Shown here one piece after another: positions 10,600-25,246 of a DNA stretch of 64,000 bases. The number at the start of each line of letters is the position of its first letter. Position 1 is the stretch's first letter. A program made the translations under genes and the position numbers. The DNA comes from Eremophila alpestris peregrina (taxonomy: Eukaryota > Chordata > Aves > Passeriformes > Alaudidae): contig WMCF01000018.1 in the NCBI GenBank assembly GCA_009792885.1, positions 462,890 through 526,889 of the forward strand. The letters run 5' to 3'. Below the pieces are notes generated by a model. That model ran no database searches. It saw only the letters and a list, made by a program, of their open reading frames with translations, and was not told the DNA's origin.

Positions 10600-13500
10600 A
10601 ATCTACTCATCAATGAAATCTGGCCTCATGATAGAGGAAAATGATGCTCAAAATTTTCCCTTTGCATATTCTATGACCTTCAACAAGGGTGGTGAAGGAG
10701 AAGAGAAAGAAAAGCCATAAAGTTCAAAAGAAGGGCAAAAGCAGCAGTAGCATTTGCTGCCAAATTTCACATCACTGTCAGCTTTTACAGTATAGCAATA
10801 TAATTATGTAGTATAAATTTCATGCAGTTTCATAACTACTCTTCTCTCACTCATCAGCAGGCTTCAGATTTGTGGAAAATATTAGAGTATAACTATTTTT
10901 CATGGTATAGTATTTGCCAAAGTATCACTGTCACAGCTCATTTCAGGTATGGCAGTATGATTAAAGAATACTAAGGGGGCTTTGACATGTAACTTAATTT
11001 TCACAAATAGTGTAATTGTTACTCATAACATTATAAACTACCTTAAACAGACATTAGGACCTGGAAGTTAATTCCCTAGAAATTATTAAGTGGATACCAG
11101 AAGATATTTCATCATTATGCAGCCCACCAGTTAGAACAAAACAAAATACCACCTTTCAACTGAAAGGAATATAGCCAGCAACAGCCACAGGGAGTGGCAA
11201 GGAAATGGAAGTGCAGAAGCACATAAGCTCTCTGGAAGAGTTTTTCAGTGTGGCCTAAATTCTTGAATCCAACAGTCCAATGGAAGAAACAACTGAACAC
11301 ACAGAACAATAACACACATCCAGTCATCTTTATTGTTGGCAAATGGACCAAAACTTTAGAGATTCAAATTAATTTTTCAAAAGGAAATTTCTCTTCATTT
11401 AAATGTCAAAAAAACATTAAGGGAAGAAAAATAAGTATTTTATTTTGAAATAACTCTGTTTTAAGTATGTTGCTACTCTAGAAAGCTGTGCTTCTCCAAG
11501 GTCAGCTCCACTTGTCACCAAAGTCTCCTCTGCAATTCTTGGCTCTGCCCTGCCCCTACCTAGCTGAGAAAGTGGCAGAGAGAAGAAAGAAAACTCTTTT
11601 CACACTGTTGTCTACTGTGAAAACACGTTGAAATAAGAGACTCATAACTTGACAGCTTGTAGATACAAATGCAGCTTACTAAATAACTTTTTTCCTAAGT
11701 ACCACATCACACTATTTCATGCAGAGTGTACACAGAAACAAACAGATTAATGATAATAACAAAATTTAAAACAAACAAGCCCCACCCCATGTGTTAATCA
11801 CACAAAATATACAAGAAAGTACATGTAAATAATGAAACAGAGCATTTTTGAAGATCAGCAGAGTTTGCTTCTGTGATAAATATGTATCTTACATATTGTC
11901 ACAAAAGAAGATGAGTAAGGGTTGCTAATCTCCTTCTTCTAGCCACTCACAAAACCCCTTCAGGCCCTCATGAACTACAAACTTTCTGAAAAAATAATCA
12001 GAATTAGAACCTCTAGGTTAGAAAACAACGCCAAAATCAGAGCACTGATAGGTAATTTTTTAAAAAATCTCTTTTTCCTCTGCTATCTTGAATAATACAG
12101 AATGACTACAGTGGGCATGCCCAGCCTCTAACCTCCTCACAGACACAGGCAAAAGGAAGGAACAACAGGGTTTGTAGAATACCTGCCTCACCAAACACCT
12201 GTGATAACACTATCAGTTTTAATACAAAAGCCATCAGATCTCTAGTATGTCAGAGATCAATTACTAATAATGTCACAGGCACTTGTGGAACAGTTATTGA
12301 TGTGCAAATGCACAACTATTTGAAAACTAAAATCATTGCTGTATGAAGGAGAACTATGAAAAAAAAAGGGGAAGTGCCTATAAAAGTAACAAAGCCTCTA
12401 GCTGCAGATAACTGAATAATAAAATACACCAACGAGGCACTCAGTAAGTTCTTTATAACCATGAAAAGCATCAGAATGTGCTGTTCTACACTTGGATACA
12501 GATGCAGACAGGTTGAGTTTGAGCTGGCCCCCCTAGCTACCACTCTCCTCGCTTTGCTTTTTGGGACTTAATTAGTTTGACAACCTACCAGTACCAGCTG
12601 GCCAGCTGGATTCCTGGAGCCAGACTCCAGTATAGACCAGCCCAACCACCATCTCCTGCAGCAGACACAGCAGAAAGCAGCCACCCTGCTGTGCACAACC
12701 AGCCACCTCTTGGAAGTGGCTGAGCAGGACTGTCTGCGATGAGCAATTCTGCATGTCTCACTGCTCTTATCTTTCAACCCCAAATAAACCCGCCCTTGCC
12801 TGTGGGTTTAAGGCAATCTGCAAAACAGTCTTTATGTGGGCAAGGAGGAGGAGAAGGGTTTGAGGCTAATGGGGAAAAAAACTGCCTTGACACTCACTGA
12901 GAGCTAAAAGAATCCCTGAAAACCAAGTGCAAGCAAAGAATTTGCTATCAGCATTACTTCCAAACATTGATGAAGACACCTGCAGTATCTAATCTTACCA
13001 CAAAAGCTAGCTTGGAAGTGGAAGGTGGCTCCTCCTATGAAAATCTAGCAAGTATACCTCGAAACAACCTATGTTCTGCTTTAGCATTGAGTTATCTTGC
13101 ATCTAAGTCCATATTTTACAGCTGTAAGTAGTAATTCTCTGTCTTCACACTGCCCAAGATATGGCCCATCTTACTCACTGCATAGACAATCCATGCTCAC
13201 TGTTTTGTTTGTATTGTTTGTCTTTACTGTCTTCAGTATTGGCCTTATTTGCTGAAAACCAGCCACCTGCAGCTCTGAAGACAGGATGACCTTTTGCTGA
13301 TTCCACATTTACACATTATTTGCTCAATATACTAAAAGACATTGAAGCATTAAACTTTAATGCTCACTTTAAAAAAATCTAACGATAGGTGCATTTCAAA
13401 AAGACACGTGTTATTGTAAGTACATAATCATGGCCCTAAGTGACAAAATGTAAGAACCTATAAAAATATCTGTCCAATAGAATTGTCTACATTTCAAAGT

Positions 13501-16500
13501 CTAACAATAGAATATATTAATATAGGTTCCAACAGACAGTTTTCTGAAATACTACCCTGGAGAGTATCACAACCTTTTTACATATGCAGAGAATATTTCC
13601 TTAATTTCAAACTACTCAACTAGTTCAATTCAGTAATTAGCCTAAAGCCCAAGTGACCAAATAGAACTTCAACATGGTTTTCATTTTCCTGTATACAAAT
13701 GAAAAAGTAAGTATGACAGGAAGATCTGCTTGTTCTGCTTTCTCAAAAGATGGCAGATTTGATGCATTTCACTAAATTACAATGGAGGCAAGAATTTTTT
13801 AATGAAACTATATTCATATTTACTAATAAGTGTTATCATAGGAATGCATATCTGAATTTTAATTGAAATATAAAATTAATGTCTTACATTCTTTATACTT
13901 TCAAATAAAAAATTACTGGCTACTTTCACTGAAATTAAGAGCAAAAATATTATTACATTAAAAAATGAAGTTTCCCTTTGTTCTTATCAGTAAAAGCTAA
14001 AAAAATTAGAAAATTAATGTTAAGCTATCCAACTGCTTATAGAAAAATGTATGGAAGTATATTGTATATCTTTGTAAGGAAAAAAGTGTCATTAACTAAA
14101 AGGAATGAATGTCTTTAGAAAAAGTCAAGATGTTTCAGGGCAAATGTGAATCTAGAAAATTTATTTTCAAGTAAATGCCAACAAATTCCTGTAAAATCTG
14201 GTTATTACAAAACAATTTGACTTATACAAGTTCTCTGTACTTTGGTGTAGTTTTACAGTTTTCAGACATTTCCAAAATACGCAAGAGAGCATCGTTGTAC
14301 TTAATCCCCAAGTTCAAAGAGAAGGCACAGGTGGGCTTAGGTCAGGAGCACTGATTAATCTGTAGTGCCCTTTTTGAGATGATCTAACATTTAAGGGCAG
14401 TTTAATCAACACCTCACCTGTATGTGTAACACTACAGTTATGATGAACTTAAGCCTCTGTGGAACAGACAGAGAGGATCTCTGGAAGCCACCTTCCAGAC
14501 ACACACTGGAAACTCAAACTCAAGTATATCTATTTAGCAACATCTCTTGAAAAATTTTAATTACCTAGAAACACTAATTAAAATGTGATTAAACTCATTA
14601 GAACACCCCAGCTGCAGAGGCAGGAACATGATGTAATTCTCCATTCCAGTTTCCAAAGCCATAACAATTGCCGACCTTCCCCTTCCCACAACCTTCTGCC
14701 ACAGCTGCAATAACGTGGCCTTACTGCAGTCTTACAGCTCTGACAACCACTGAGATTGAAATAACTGTTCAAAGAGCATCTTGTGCCACGCAGGACCAAC
14801 AAAACATTTCTACAAAATGAACTCAATGAAGCTGTAAGTGCAAATCTCAGAACTGCAACATTTTAGAGCACCTGACAATTATTCTTCCGACATTCTTTCA
14901 AATTTGGTTATGAAGAGAAAGCTTATCCTGATGAAGAAATCAGTCTTAATACAAAATCCACATAAATTATTACGGCAAGTGATCAACAGCTCTGTGGCTC
15001 AGGAGCTGAACAGAAACTTTCAGAGCAGGGCTTTCTGAAAGCCTGCACAAATCCTTGTGGCTGGTGCTCAGTAAGCAGCAATCATTTACCACCATGCAGA
15101 GACAGCAGCAAGAGGGCACAACACATGGACCACACAAAAACTGGCACTACTGGCTCTGCTACATATCCTTAAGGGCCTTCTCAGCTCATATATTTTTGGC
15201 AGGCCATGGATGCCAAACCAGCTCAGCAGAATACATGAAACACAGCATCATCTGAATCATAAAAAGACAACATTTCCCTGGCCCACTCGTAAACAATACA
15301 CAGATAATTCCAAAACTTCAGTGTCTCTCAGTATCCACAGCTCTCCTTGCACTAGAAAGGAAAATCCTTCCAAACTCAGGGAGAAAACGAAAATCTTTTT
15401 CTTGTATTTCCAGGAGAAAAGACACAAATCAACCTAACACCAGAGGGAGATCCGTATCTATGTTTGTTTAGGCACAATAAACTGTGCTGCCTTGTTTGTT
15501 CTCCTCACTTTCAAGAAACCATGTCTTCTTTAAAATACCAGCTCAGAAAAACTAGTCATGGACAATCAGCAGAAAGAATGTCACATGTAAAGTCATGAAA
15601 GGACCAAAAAAACCAAGGTGAAACTTGCTCTTATTAATCTGCAGGAGGTGCTGGGCAGCTGCCAACTTAGTTAATTCAAATACACAAACAAGTTAATGAT
15701 GACCTGAGGGAGCAACACTGGATTTACACATCGAAAAAAACACTGTGCAGGAAAATATTAAGAAAGTGAATGTACTCTCTATGCTATTATATGTACTCTG
15801 TATGCTATTATTTCAAAAGCTCTTTAATTCACCAGATGGAACCATGTACCAAACAGAGAAGCAGAGGTTCCCCAAGGAATCCATTGCAGACCCCTTTCCC
15901 CTCACAGGATTGGAGTTTGCAACAGAAACTTCAAAGAAGTAAAACTAAGGAGCCCCTTGGTATAAGTGCTTTTGCAATACCCTGTGATGAACTTTCTAGG
16001 GACCAAAATGCCTTATTGTGTTCAGCAAGTTCACATGACCTAAACAAGAAATACTTTATTTTTTAAATTACCAGAGTGTAACAGGGAGACAAAACCATGA
16101 GCTGTTCTGAGTTTCCACTCAAGCTACAGTTTCCATATTTTAATACCAACAGCAGAAGCCTGAATTCTCTAAAAAGGAAGGAAACATCCTCATTCTCTCC
16201 TGGTTTCAAAGATGCATATGAAAGTGTTTTGTTTTCCAGTCAATTGCTGATGTTAAGTAAAAAAAAACTGTCAGCCTCTCTGAGAGGAGTGAAATTATCC
16301 ACATTCTCAAAATGCTTTCAAAGTTAACTGCAGGAGAAATAAAAGGCATCACTTCTAGGTTCCCAAGTAGACAGATCAGCTTACATCCCAAAGATGGGAT
16401 CAGACTACTTATATAAACATGGGACAGAAACACCTACAAATCCACTGACAAACTATTCCTAAAATAATTCTATCATGTTCCTGTTTCAAGTAATTCTATA

Positions 16501-19500
16501 TTACATTTTTTGTTTTAAATAGTTCTCTAAAAACCCCACAAAAAAGAACGAATACCTTGTCACTTTATTCCCACCTCCCCCCCAAAAAGTGATAACACTT
16601 CCCATTTATAAAAAGTATCTGGTATGAACAGAATTACTGTATTGTAATACACGATATGCAATTCATATGTAAAAAACGTCTTTTGCTCCTACATTCAACC
16701 ACATTTGTATGTTCCACTGCATTTTTATTTCGTTCTGAAGATGAGTAGAATGAAAACAGGACTGGTGGTTGTTTTATTATGGACCAAGCATCTCCCCACT
16801 AAGCCAAGAACCTTTCTGCTGAATTGGGAAATTCAGAATTCAGCTGCAATACGAGGTTCCTACATTGCATTGAGGACAGGCTACTCAAAAAGAACTAGAT
16901 TTTTCTGTCAATACAATGTTTATATCGCAGGACAATCCCAAGTACACTCAAAAACAAATAAACATTTTACATGCTGAATGACCACTATTATAAAATAGAT
17001 TCAGACATTAATTATTGAAAAGAAGCCTCCCTTTTTCCTTCTTACTGCTATGCCAGGCATTAAAATACTTCTTTGCTCAATTTGTTTTTAACACATAGGC
17101 ATATTCCAGTATTTTGGGGGCTAGAACTTTGCTTAATACCTCAGAAGCAGCTGTCCCAATCTTCTGTATTTCAGGTAATTATATAACAAACTTTGCTTTA
17201 GCAGTTGATAAAAGCACCATAAAATGTTCTGCTCAGCTCCTAAAAAGGTACACCTCACCTAATGACCCCCCAGGCTTCTCCACACTTTCTAAATGTTTTC
17301 ATCTATGTAGTTTTAGTTGCGCAGAGAGACTTGGCTGTCATTGAGAGGTCAGGTTGATTTGTCACAAATCAGTGGTGGTATAACTGGCCTGTAGGAATGA
17401 AAATTTCTTAAAGCAATACTTAATATTATTTTAGTGAGTGTAAGACACCCACACTGTCTGTTTAGGCACTCGGTAGCCATCATCAAGTCTGAACCACAGC
17501 TAACAAAACAACAATTACTGGTCTTGCCTGGCAATCACCTGTTCTGATTGCCATCACATGGTGCGTACAGAAGAAAGGCTGAACAAAACTTGTCACCCTC
17601 CTGCACACTCTACAGCTGTCTTTTCAGTCCTACCAGAACAAATTGGACTACTCTATTCCATGTAGAAATGGTTGATCTCAATTGTTCTGTGACCCTTTTG
17701 ATGTGATATTTTATGGAAGAGGAAGTTTAGACAAATAAAACACCTGGGAAAGTAACTGACTTGCATTTCAGTATAAAATTACCAATACCTAGTGCTTATT
17801 TTCAATCCCTTCATTTTCTACTAATCCAGAATGTATCTGCAATCACTGCCACCACTACTCTGTCTCTGTTTTGCTGCTTTTTGATCCACTTGTGAATAAT
17901 GTGCACACAGATGGAAAGCCAGCTTTGTGTCCTCAACATGAAAGCAAGGCATTGATAATGTAAAATCATCTGGTGACCCAAGCCCTCCAATTCACATTCC
18001 CCCACTGCTGCCAAAGGCATGACACCACTTTCCTCCTCTTCAGCCAGCTTCAAACAGGAAATAAAAACAGTTAATAAGGAAAAAACCCAAACCACTCAAT
18101 ACTTAGCTATAGTGACAGCCCACAAAGTACAGAATCCTAACTTCAGGAGAGCCAGAACAGAGTATCTACTACACACTGAAGATGACACAAGTAAAAATAA
18201 TTTCCTCTCCCACCAATCAGCAGCACAGCATCCACCTGGGTCAGACTGACTCTGACTATCACCACTTACACTGACAGATTTGTAAAGCTCCTTCTGGAAT
18301 CCATTTTTTTTCCTTGACTTTTCACAATATGTTGTGAAAATAAGTTCTATAATTTATGTCAAGTGAGAAGAATTTTTTTGCATTGTGCTCAGTACCCCAA
18401 ATTCTCCAAAACGTGAATAAATAATTTCATATTAATTTCCTCCCTTTCATGTCCTCATTCAAGCATCTCTATTTCAAACCAAAATTAGTTTCTTTACTTC
18501 TTTTTTTTGTTAATGGAGAAGCCATTTCATAAGATTCCCTGTTACCTCTCTTTTTATCATAGTAGCTAAATACCCCAGAAGATTTAGAATTACATCAGTC
18601 CAAGAAAAGAAGCAAATGTTCAAGCATTTACAAAATTTTGGTGGGAAGCTATTTTGCACAAGATTTTAGAAACAGGCTGTAGATTTTTTGATTTCTGTCC
18701 TGTCTGTACAGAAGCTCAGAAACATCACATTTCAGTATGTAGGAGGCAGGGCCCAACCTGCCCATACACAGTAACTGGGTCACAGAACTCAACACCCCTC
18801 TCGCCATGAGACTGCGGCTGATGGAACAGGGACACATGCTCCACTTCTGATTACAAATGCTGCATCTCTTTTGTCTTTCTTGATTAGGGAAAAACAATGA
18901 ATCCAGAGCCTCACCACCCTGCTGCAGAGTTATCCTGGTCTCTCAGTTTTTTTAAGCCAAGAATTTTCCTGTCACCTAAACCTCAAAAGTGGGCATTTTC
19001 TTCATAGTGCAATTCCAAAACAAGCTTTCATAATAATGTATATTAAAAGAAAACCATTTGTAAAGCCTAAGATGTTCATATACACATTTTTCCGGGCTTA
19101 TCCCAGAAAAAAGTGAAACAAAACCATTTACAGCAGGATGAGAGATGGCATCACAGTGCCAAGTGCAGTAACTCCAAACTACATATGAGTGACCACAAGC
19201 AGAAAAACTGTGATGTGAGTAACAGCATACATCAGCTATGAAATAAACATACAAATCCCCAGTACTTTAGTATTGTGTTTAGGCAGAGATGTCTGTTTTC
19301 CCTGACACATCTGTTGAATAAGGAAAATGCAAGATCTTCACCTGCAGCTTGTGAACATTCTAGAATGCAACAGCCAAGATAATTTATTACAGAAAGCTGT
19401 CCCTCCAGAGTACTTTTTATTCATGTCATAACAAAGAAAATGTTATTTTGAAACAAACCAAATTCTCACACACATTAGATCTATCTAACTTAAAACCCTA

Positions 19501-20052
19501 GAACTACCATTTGACATTTTCTATAATGTTTCTATGTTATTCCCACTTAGGAAAGCAGATTTTACTAAGTTCACATATTAAACCACAACTCCCTGTCACA
19601 CGTGAATCCTTCTAATTATATATTTCCTTAAGCTAGTAATTTCAAGTTGCACATTACAATTACTGCTTAACTGATCTAGAAATAAATACAATATTGACAA
19701 AAGTGCTAAGAAACACATTTAAGACAGCAAATCTCTAATGGGAAACAGAGAAAACCAAAAGACAAAGAATTCAGAATACTCATTAAAATGAAAAATGCCT
19801 TCAGCAATTACTCAATAGGAAACTGAATTAGTCTATTCATTGAAATTAGCAAATTGAGTTTGCCTTCTTTTCTCTGAATTCTATTAATATACAGACACTG
19901 TGATACAGTCTGCACATGCACTTGGATCAATTTTCCTTCTGTGTTTGAACTGGAATGTCTCGTCTTTGCCAATTTATTAACAGAGACACAGAAACGTGAC
20001 TATTTCTGCCTTTCTCAAGACGCATCTTCTTTCATCTGTCCTACACACTTAC
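10600..20052. other. Presumed intronic AT-rich DNA with weak splice-like sites
   Basis: Only very short minus-strand candidates are visible, for example 19,342-19,359 (18 bp, strong acceptor TTGCATTCTAG, donor GCAG/GTGAAG). A 36-base candidate beside a GTAAGA donor near 12,988-13,040 also shows. None is long enough to call as an exon. Confidence 0.45.
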
Positions 20053-21773
20053 CTATGTTACATTTGTCACCAATTCCTGTATAAATTGGTATAAGTTTAG
20101 ACACAGCAAAAAAAATTAAGTACCAGATATTTTTATATGTCTGCTTAAAAACAAACTAGAATATTCCTGAGTTTGATTTTTGTTTTGTTTCTTGGGCCTT
20201 ACAAAATCATAGTTTCTAGTACAATCATGTCTTTGTTTATTTTCTCTACACCTGATCAACATCCCTATTTGAATAAAGCAAGTTAATTTCAATTTGGAAG
20301 TTTTTTGTATTGCTGAAGTAATTATGTTCTATGTAAGAAAACATTCAGGCACTTAAGCCCTTAGCATTTGTAACTAACACTGCAGCTTGTGACTTTAGAT
20401 CCCAACAGGAAAGTTTTGGATTGGAAGCATCGTGGATTTCATCAACAGTTTCAAGATGTCTCCTTCAGCATTTTACTTGTGATTAAGATCTAATCCAAGG
20501 CTAACAAACTACACACCACCCACCTGTAAAAAGCTACGTGTTTAACTGCAGCTACGAAGGGAAGGTATGTGTGCAAGTTACAGTGCAAGGTTATTTGGAA
20601 GCCAAAGCACCAGCAGGCTCTGAGCATGAACACAACCAGCAAGCCCTGTGCCCTGACTGAGGGAATGGTGCTGCACACACCAAATCTCCCCTCAGCTCCC
20701 CACTGCAGAACACCAGTCACCCTAAGCTGGGGTCAAGCTGCCCTCTGGCTTAGGATACTCTGTGAGAGAAAGCTTCCAGACATTCTCAGGAAGATTTGAG
20801 GGCAGTCACTAAGGGCTCACTAAGGGCTGACTGGAATTGGACCCCTATGTCTCAGCTGCTTCTGCAGGACAGGAGCAGACAAGGGAAGGACTTTGAAGGG
20901 AGGTCTGGTACCCTGTACAGAACTCACCTAGAAAGGGATTCTGCAGAATAAAAAAAAGAATGACCTGATACAATCAACAGTCTTGGAAATTCTTTGCAGC
21001 AGAACTCTGTTTCAGAGAGAAGCACAACCAGATCTGTGTATTACAAGAACAGAGAATACATTGCAACAATTGACAAAAGATATTATGCTGCATTATTCCA
21101 TAAGAAAGAAGATATCCTGCAGATAGTACTACAGGATTTGAAATGACTAAGACTTAAATATAGCCTTGACATGATGCTGAATTTGGAAAATATTTTCCTG
21201 TTTATGAGCTCGAGTGACAGAACAATGGTATCATTCACAGAAAATCATGAAAGGACATAAAAGGAATTTTTGAAATAGTAATGACATTATGTTATGAATA
21301 GTATTATTCAAGAAAACAAGTTTTTTAAAGTGTTTCAAATAATTTACTTGAAAACCAGAAAAAATACGACCAAAATACTTTCCAATGAAATTTAACACTA
21401 TTTTTTTATTTCACAATATATATTCAGACATTGAAAGCAATGAAAAATTTACTTGACGTTTTTGTAATTGATGCAATTGCAGTTTTCACTAGTGACACTA
21501 TGCCAGAATAATTAATCTTAAAATGGCAATGTATCAAATCCAGTCTTGAACAAATGATTGTGCAATATGCATCCCAGATGCATAAAAAGGTGAAACTGCT
21601 AGCGATGATCCAGGAAAACAACACACAAATAATTCAGCCTTCCTAAATTAAACTTAGGCTTATGCATAAAAATATAATTATAATTATTAATATTATTATT
21701 ACTATTTTTATCTTTTCATTGAGCTTAACAACATGGGGTTTTATTTCCCTCTAAACAAACTACAATTCAATAC

Positions 21774-21847
21774 CTTATTTTTTCTGAACCCCAGCAGATC
21801 AACTAATGCAATGATTTCATCTCCTATTGTCACCAGTGAGTGAGCAA
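21774..21847 (-). CDS. Candidate internal coding exon, unidentified gene
   Basis: A 74 bp minus-strand segment has a strong acceptor (CTATTTTTTCAG) and a usable donor (AAG then GTATTG). Only one frame is open, entered in phase 1 and left in phase 0. It reads AHSLVTIGDEIIALVDLLGF followed by RKNK, with a hydrophobic-helix character. The entry phase matches the exit of the 31,983-32,021 candidate, giving a valine across the junction. Nothing downstream gives a confident continuation: very short candidates at 20,928-20,940 and 20,053-20,076 fit in phase but are too small to trust. I do not recognise the family. Confidence 0.4.
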
Positions 21848-22184
21848 CTGAAAAAATAGAAGAAGCCCTTCCATTAAAATAATCTTAAAATAGTATCTGT
21901 CCAAAAATATCCACTTCAATTTAAAAAAAGTCCTAGTGTGTGTTGCCTTCAAGTAATGATTTATAGAGGAGGATGCCTCTGTAGCTTCTAAGTTAGGATT
22001 GACATTTGAGTAAGACACACCCAGGCACAAGTATATCAAACTGGAGTAAGCCTGGTTTTCCAAGAAGACAAGAAAGGTACTTCTATCATCACATAAAATA
22101 TGGAAGACAGGCTTTCTTCTACTCCATTAATTCCACTGAAAGCAATGCACATTCACAAGAACTTCTGCAACAATGTTCTTCAAC

Positions 22185-22221
22185 TAAAATCACTACATAA
22201 AATCACTGTATAAAATCACTA
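22185..22221. repeat. 13 bp tandem repeat, three copies
   Basis: TAAAATCACTACA, TAAAATCACTGTA and TAAAATCACTA follow each other with a 13 bp period. This is a short recent slippage array. Confidence 0.85.
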
Positions 22222-24355
22222 GTTCTCCTGCTCCTTTTCTGATGGTTTCTTTTTTCAGTGCTTTTCATTATGGATATTAGGAGACGAAAGTATTGAACTG
22301 TCATATCAAGGAACAGAACCTGCTCTCCCCAGACAACTTCCCCCACAATTAGTCTTTTGGAGAACCTGTCATGTTGACCACATTTCTCAGAGCAAGGCAG
22401 ACATTGCCCAACTTCTTTAAGATCCCATTGGATCTCTTGGTCCTTGACAAATAGCTGCTCCTGCTTTCCCATCCAAGGAGCCACACAACGTTCATTCTGA
22501 GCAGCAATAGAGAGGATTCTCCTCACCAGTCACCTCCTTGCTGGTACCTTAATAAAGGTACTATCATCTTCTTGCCCCCACTTCTTTCTTCCCATTTGAA
22601 ACACAACAGTGCATAGATTATCATGATCCTTTATCTACTACTCTTAAGAGAAATTCAGTTACAGAGTTCAGAACAGATCTTTTTTGCAGTATATTCTTCA
22701 GTCTTAAAGAAAACATGTTATTTTGAGACAGTGTCCTGAAAGACAGCTATAGTATTAGGAAAACAACTGTGCATCAATACCATTACCCTTCTTTACCCAC
22801 AGCAGTAACATCCATGGTACAGGTGCTCACCACTTTTAGTAATTTCAGTGCTATCCAAAAGCAAAACTGAACCTAGAAAACTCATTAATGTTCAGTGGTT
22901 GAAGCAGAAAAATCTGTGTTTTAACTTTCTACTCCAGAGTACCAGAACAAATGATTGTTGGCTGCATAATGCAAGCCTTAGCCTAACGTTCATACTTACA
23001 TCTGCTGTTCTTCAGCTGTCAGACTGAAAACGAGCACCAATAAGCTACACAACTCTGCTAAAGCTGATTTAAATGCAAATGAGAATCAGCCAACATGCAA
23101 AGGAATAACAAGCTTATGAAAAAAACCACTTATCTCAAAACCAAAAATGTTTCAGAGTGTTTCACGTTATTCCTTAAAAGCATTTGAACTGAATACCAGC
23201 AAATACCAGCTCATAAAAGAAAATTTAAGTAAGAAGGTGTGTTAACATTGTTATACTGCTTTCTGACTTCTGAATAAAACTGAAGTAGAACACCACCACT
23301 TGAAATATTTAATTAGGCAGGAAATCTAAATCTCATATCCAATTTTCTTTCACCAAAACCTCTTTATCCTCAAAATTACAGTAACTTCATTTATTCTTAA
23401 TATTAACAGGTGCTGTTTTAATTCAGTGCCAGAGACAGGATAGGACATAAGCATAATATTACATTTGGAAACATGAGTGAAATTTGGCAGAAGCTGCCGT
23501 GTTGAGGTATCTCAGACACTGCACATGTGCTCCTTGCTGTGAACTGTGCCAGCTATGAAAACCAAACCACTTTAAGGTAAGATGTCTTGCAGATCAGATG
23601 CATGGACTGCCCTTTCTTCATATTCCACACAATACAGGACACAAAAACCAATCCCATAATGGCTGTCTGGGCACACATTGTTTCCTTCTGCTTTACAGCC
23701 AACACCAAAAGTGTGCAGTCATACCAGTGTTCAATATGTTTTTTTTTTAATAAATTCTGCTTCACAGAACCCAGGAATGGTATTTTTAAAGAAGTCACTC
23801 TTGCATGAAGGAAACCATTGTCTCACGCTGAGAAACACAGACGATTTAGCAGGTTGGAGCTAAAAAGCAGCAGTTAGAATGATTATTTTAAATTTTTTCA
23901 TTGAGGGAAGTTCTTTCCATTCTTTTTTCACTTTTAAGCTAAGCAACTCCTTAAGAGCCAGCTGACTACATTTCATTTTATTACAACTTTGCCCAAGTAC
24001 AAGTAACTTTTGAGGGTTATCACACAGGGAGCCAAAACAAAAGAGAAAAATGCAAAGAAAAAATTTTGAATTATTTTGAAGTTTAACAGTAAGTTTCCCA
24101 GCTAGGTTACCCTCTTCTAGGGTCTCCCATTCACTGTAATCTTGCCTTCTTTAACTGAGCAGAGTAGGAATTTTTTTTTTTGTGCTATGTCACCACTTAG
24201 AAACAAAACTTAAATTTGGAAGTAAATTCACTGTTGGGTTTTCCAATATAGCCTGTAAATATAGAAAGTATATTTTATTTATTTTAAACTGTAACAGCTA
24301 CAAATTCCTGTTTGTTTTCCTGTATCAGGATTCAAAACCACAATGTCTGTCTTTG

Positions 24356-24437
24356 GAAAAAAAAATATACAAGAGGTTTTTTTTTTTAAAAAAAAGGGTA
24401 ACAGGGAAAAACAACAACAACAACAACAAAAAAAACC
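24356..24437. repeat. Poly(A)/poly(T) and (AAC)n low-complexity cluster
   Basis: A run of A, then 11 T, then 8 A, followed by (CAA)n from about 24,409 to 24,429 and another A run. It lies about 330 bp left of the LTR's 3' side and may derive from old retroposon tails. Confidence 0.85.
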
Positions 24438-24764
24438 TGAATTGAAACAACTCAAGTTTCATGCCCAGAATTGATATGATCAACGATGGTCATTACTATT
24501 CCATTTCCTTATTACAGAATCTCAAAGCTGTTGAAAAGTTTTCTGGTCAAACGTTAAATAGAAAACAGCACTCAAACAACTGCTAAAAATATTAAATTAT
24601 AATAAAACCAGATTGTTTAGATGTTGATTCTCCTGCTCTCCATTCAGAGAATTACTTTCCTGGAAAATCCGTGTTTCAAGAGAACACCTGACACATCAGC
24701 CTGCAGGATACTTTGCAAAGGACTGCCACATCCTCCCTGAGGAAGCTTGCCATGGCACTTGGGG

Positions 24765-25230
24765 ATGCTGTTTTGAGGTGAACATGGTGCTGATACCTTG
24801 GGAAGGCTGACCTGAAACAGAGACTGGAAAGAGCTAGAGAATAAAGTAGATATTTATTGAAAGGCTCTGGGATACACCTTGGGCAGGACAAGAGCCTGAC
24901 CTGCGCTACACCCAGGAGGACTTGAAATGATCACAAAATGGACCCCAGGTCACAAGGTCTTACACTATTATAAGCTTTAGTCTATTTGCATATTGGGTTT
25001 AATTGTCCAATTACAGCTACAGGCTGTGAGGTCTCACCCTTCTTGTTTCTCCCTTCAGTCTATCATTGTTATGTTTTTGGGTCTGACTTGGTGCCCTTGG
25101 TCTTCAGCAAGAAAAGGATTTGTTTTGTCTCCCGACTCCGTGAAAAGAACTCACTAGCACTTAATATGAGGCTCAGGACTACACCTGAGGCAGCACAGAA
25201 TCTGAAAAACATAAAAGCTAAAACAGAAGG
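24765..25230 (-). mobile_element. Endogenous retrovirus LTR (solo-type), minus strand
   Basis: Read on the minus strand, the order of signals is that of a retroviral LTR: a CCAAT box joined to an octamer (CCCAATATGCAAAT, near 24,984-24,998), a TATA-like TTATAATAG about 15 bp further on (near 24,966-24,974), then about 115 bp later AATAAA at 24,853-24,858, followed by a pyrimidine-rich segment of the kind seen in avian ERV R/U5 regions (CTTTATTCTCTAGCTC). The implied layout is U3, R from about 24,935 to 24,835, then U5. No internal coding region lies beside it, so it looks like a solo LTR. Both outer boundaries are estimates; no target duplication was identified. Family resemblance to passerine ERV LTRs is from memory. 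Confidence 0.6.
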
Positions 25231-25246
25231 CATCAGGGATGCTGGG

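Noticed and set aside
22203..22526. 107-codon minus-strand frame with charged residues
   Set aside because: No acceptor or donor pair, no family resemblance, and the length is within chance.
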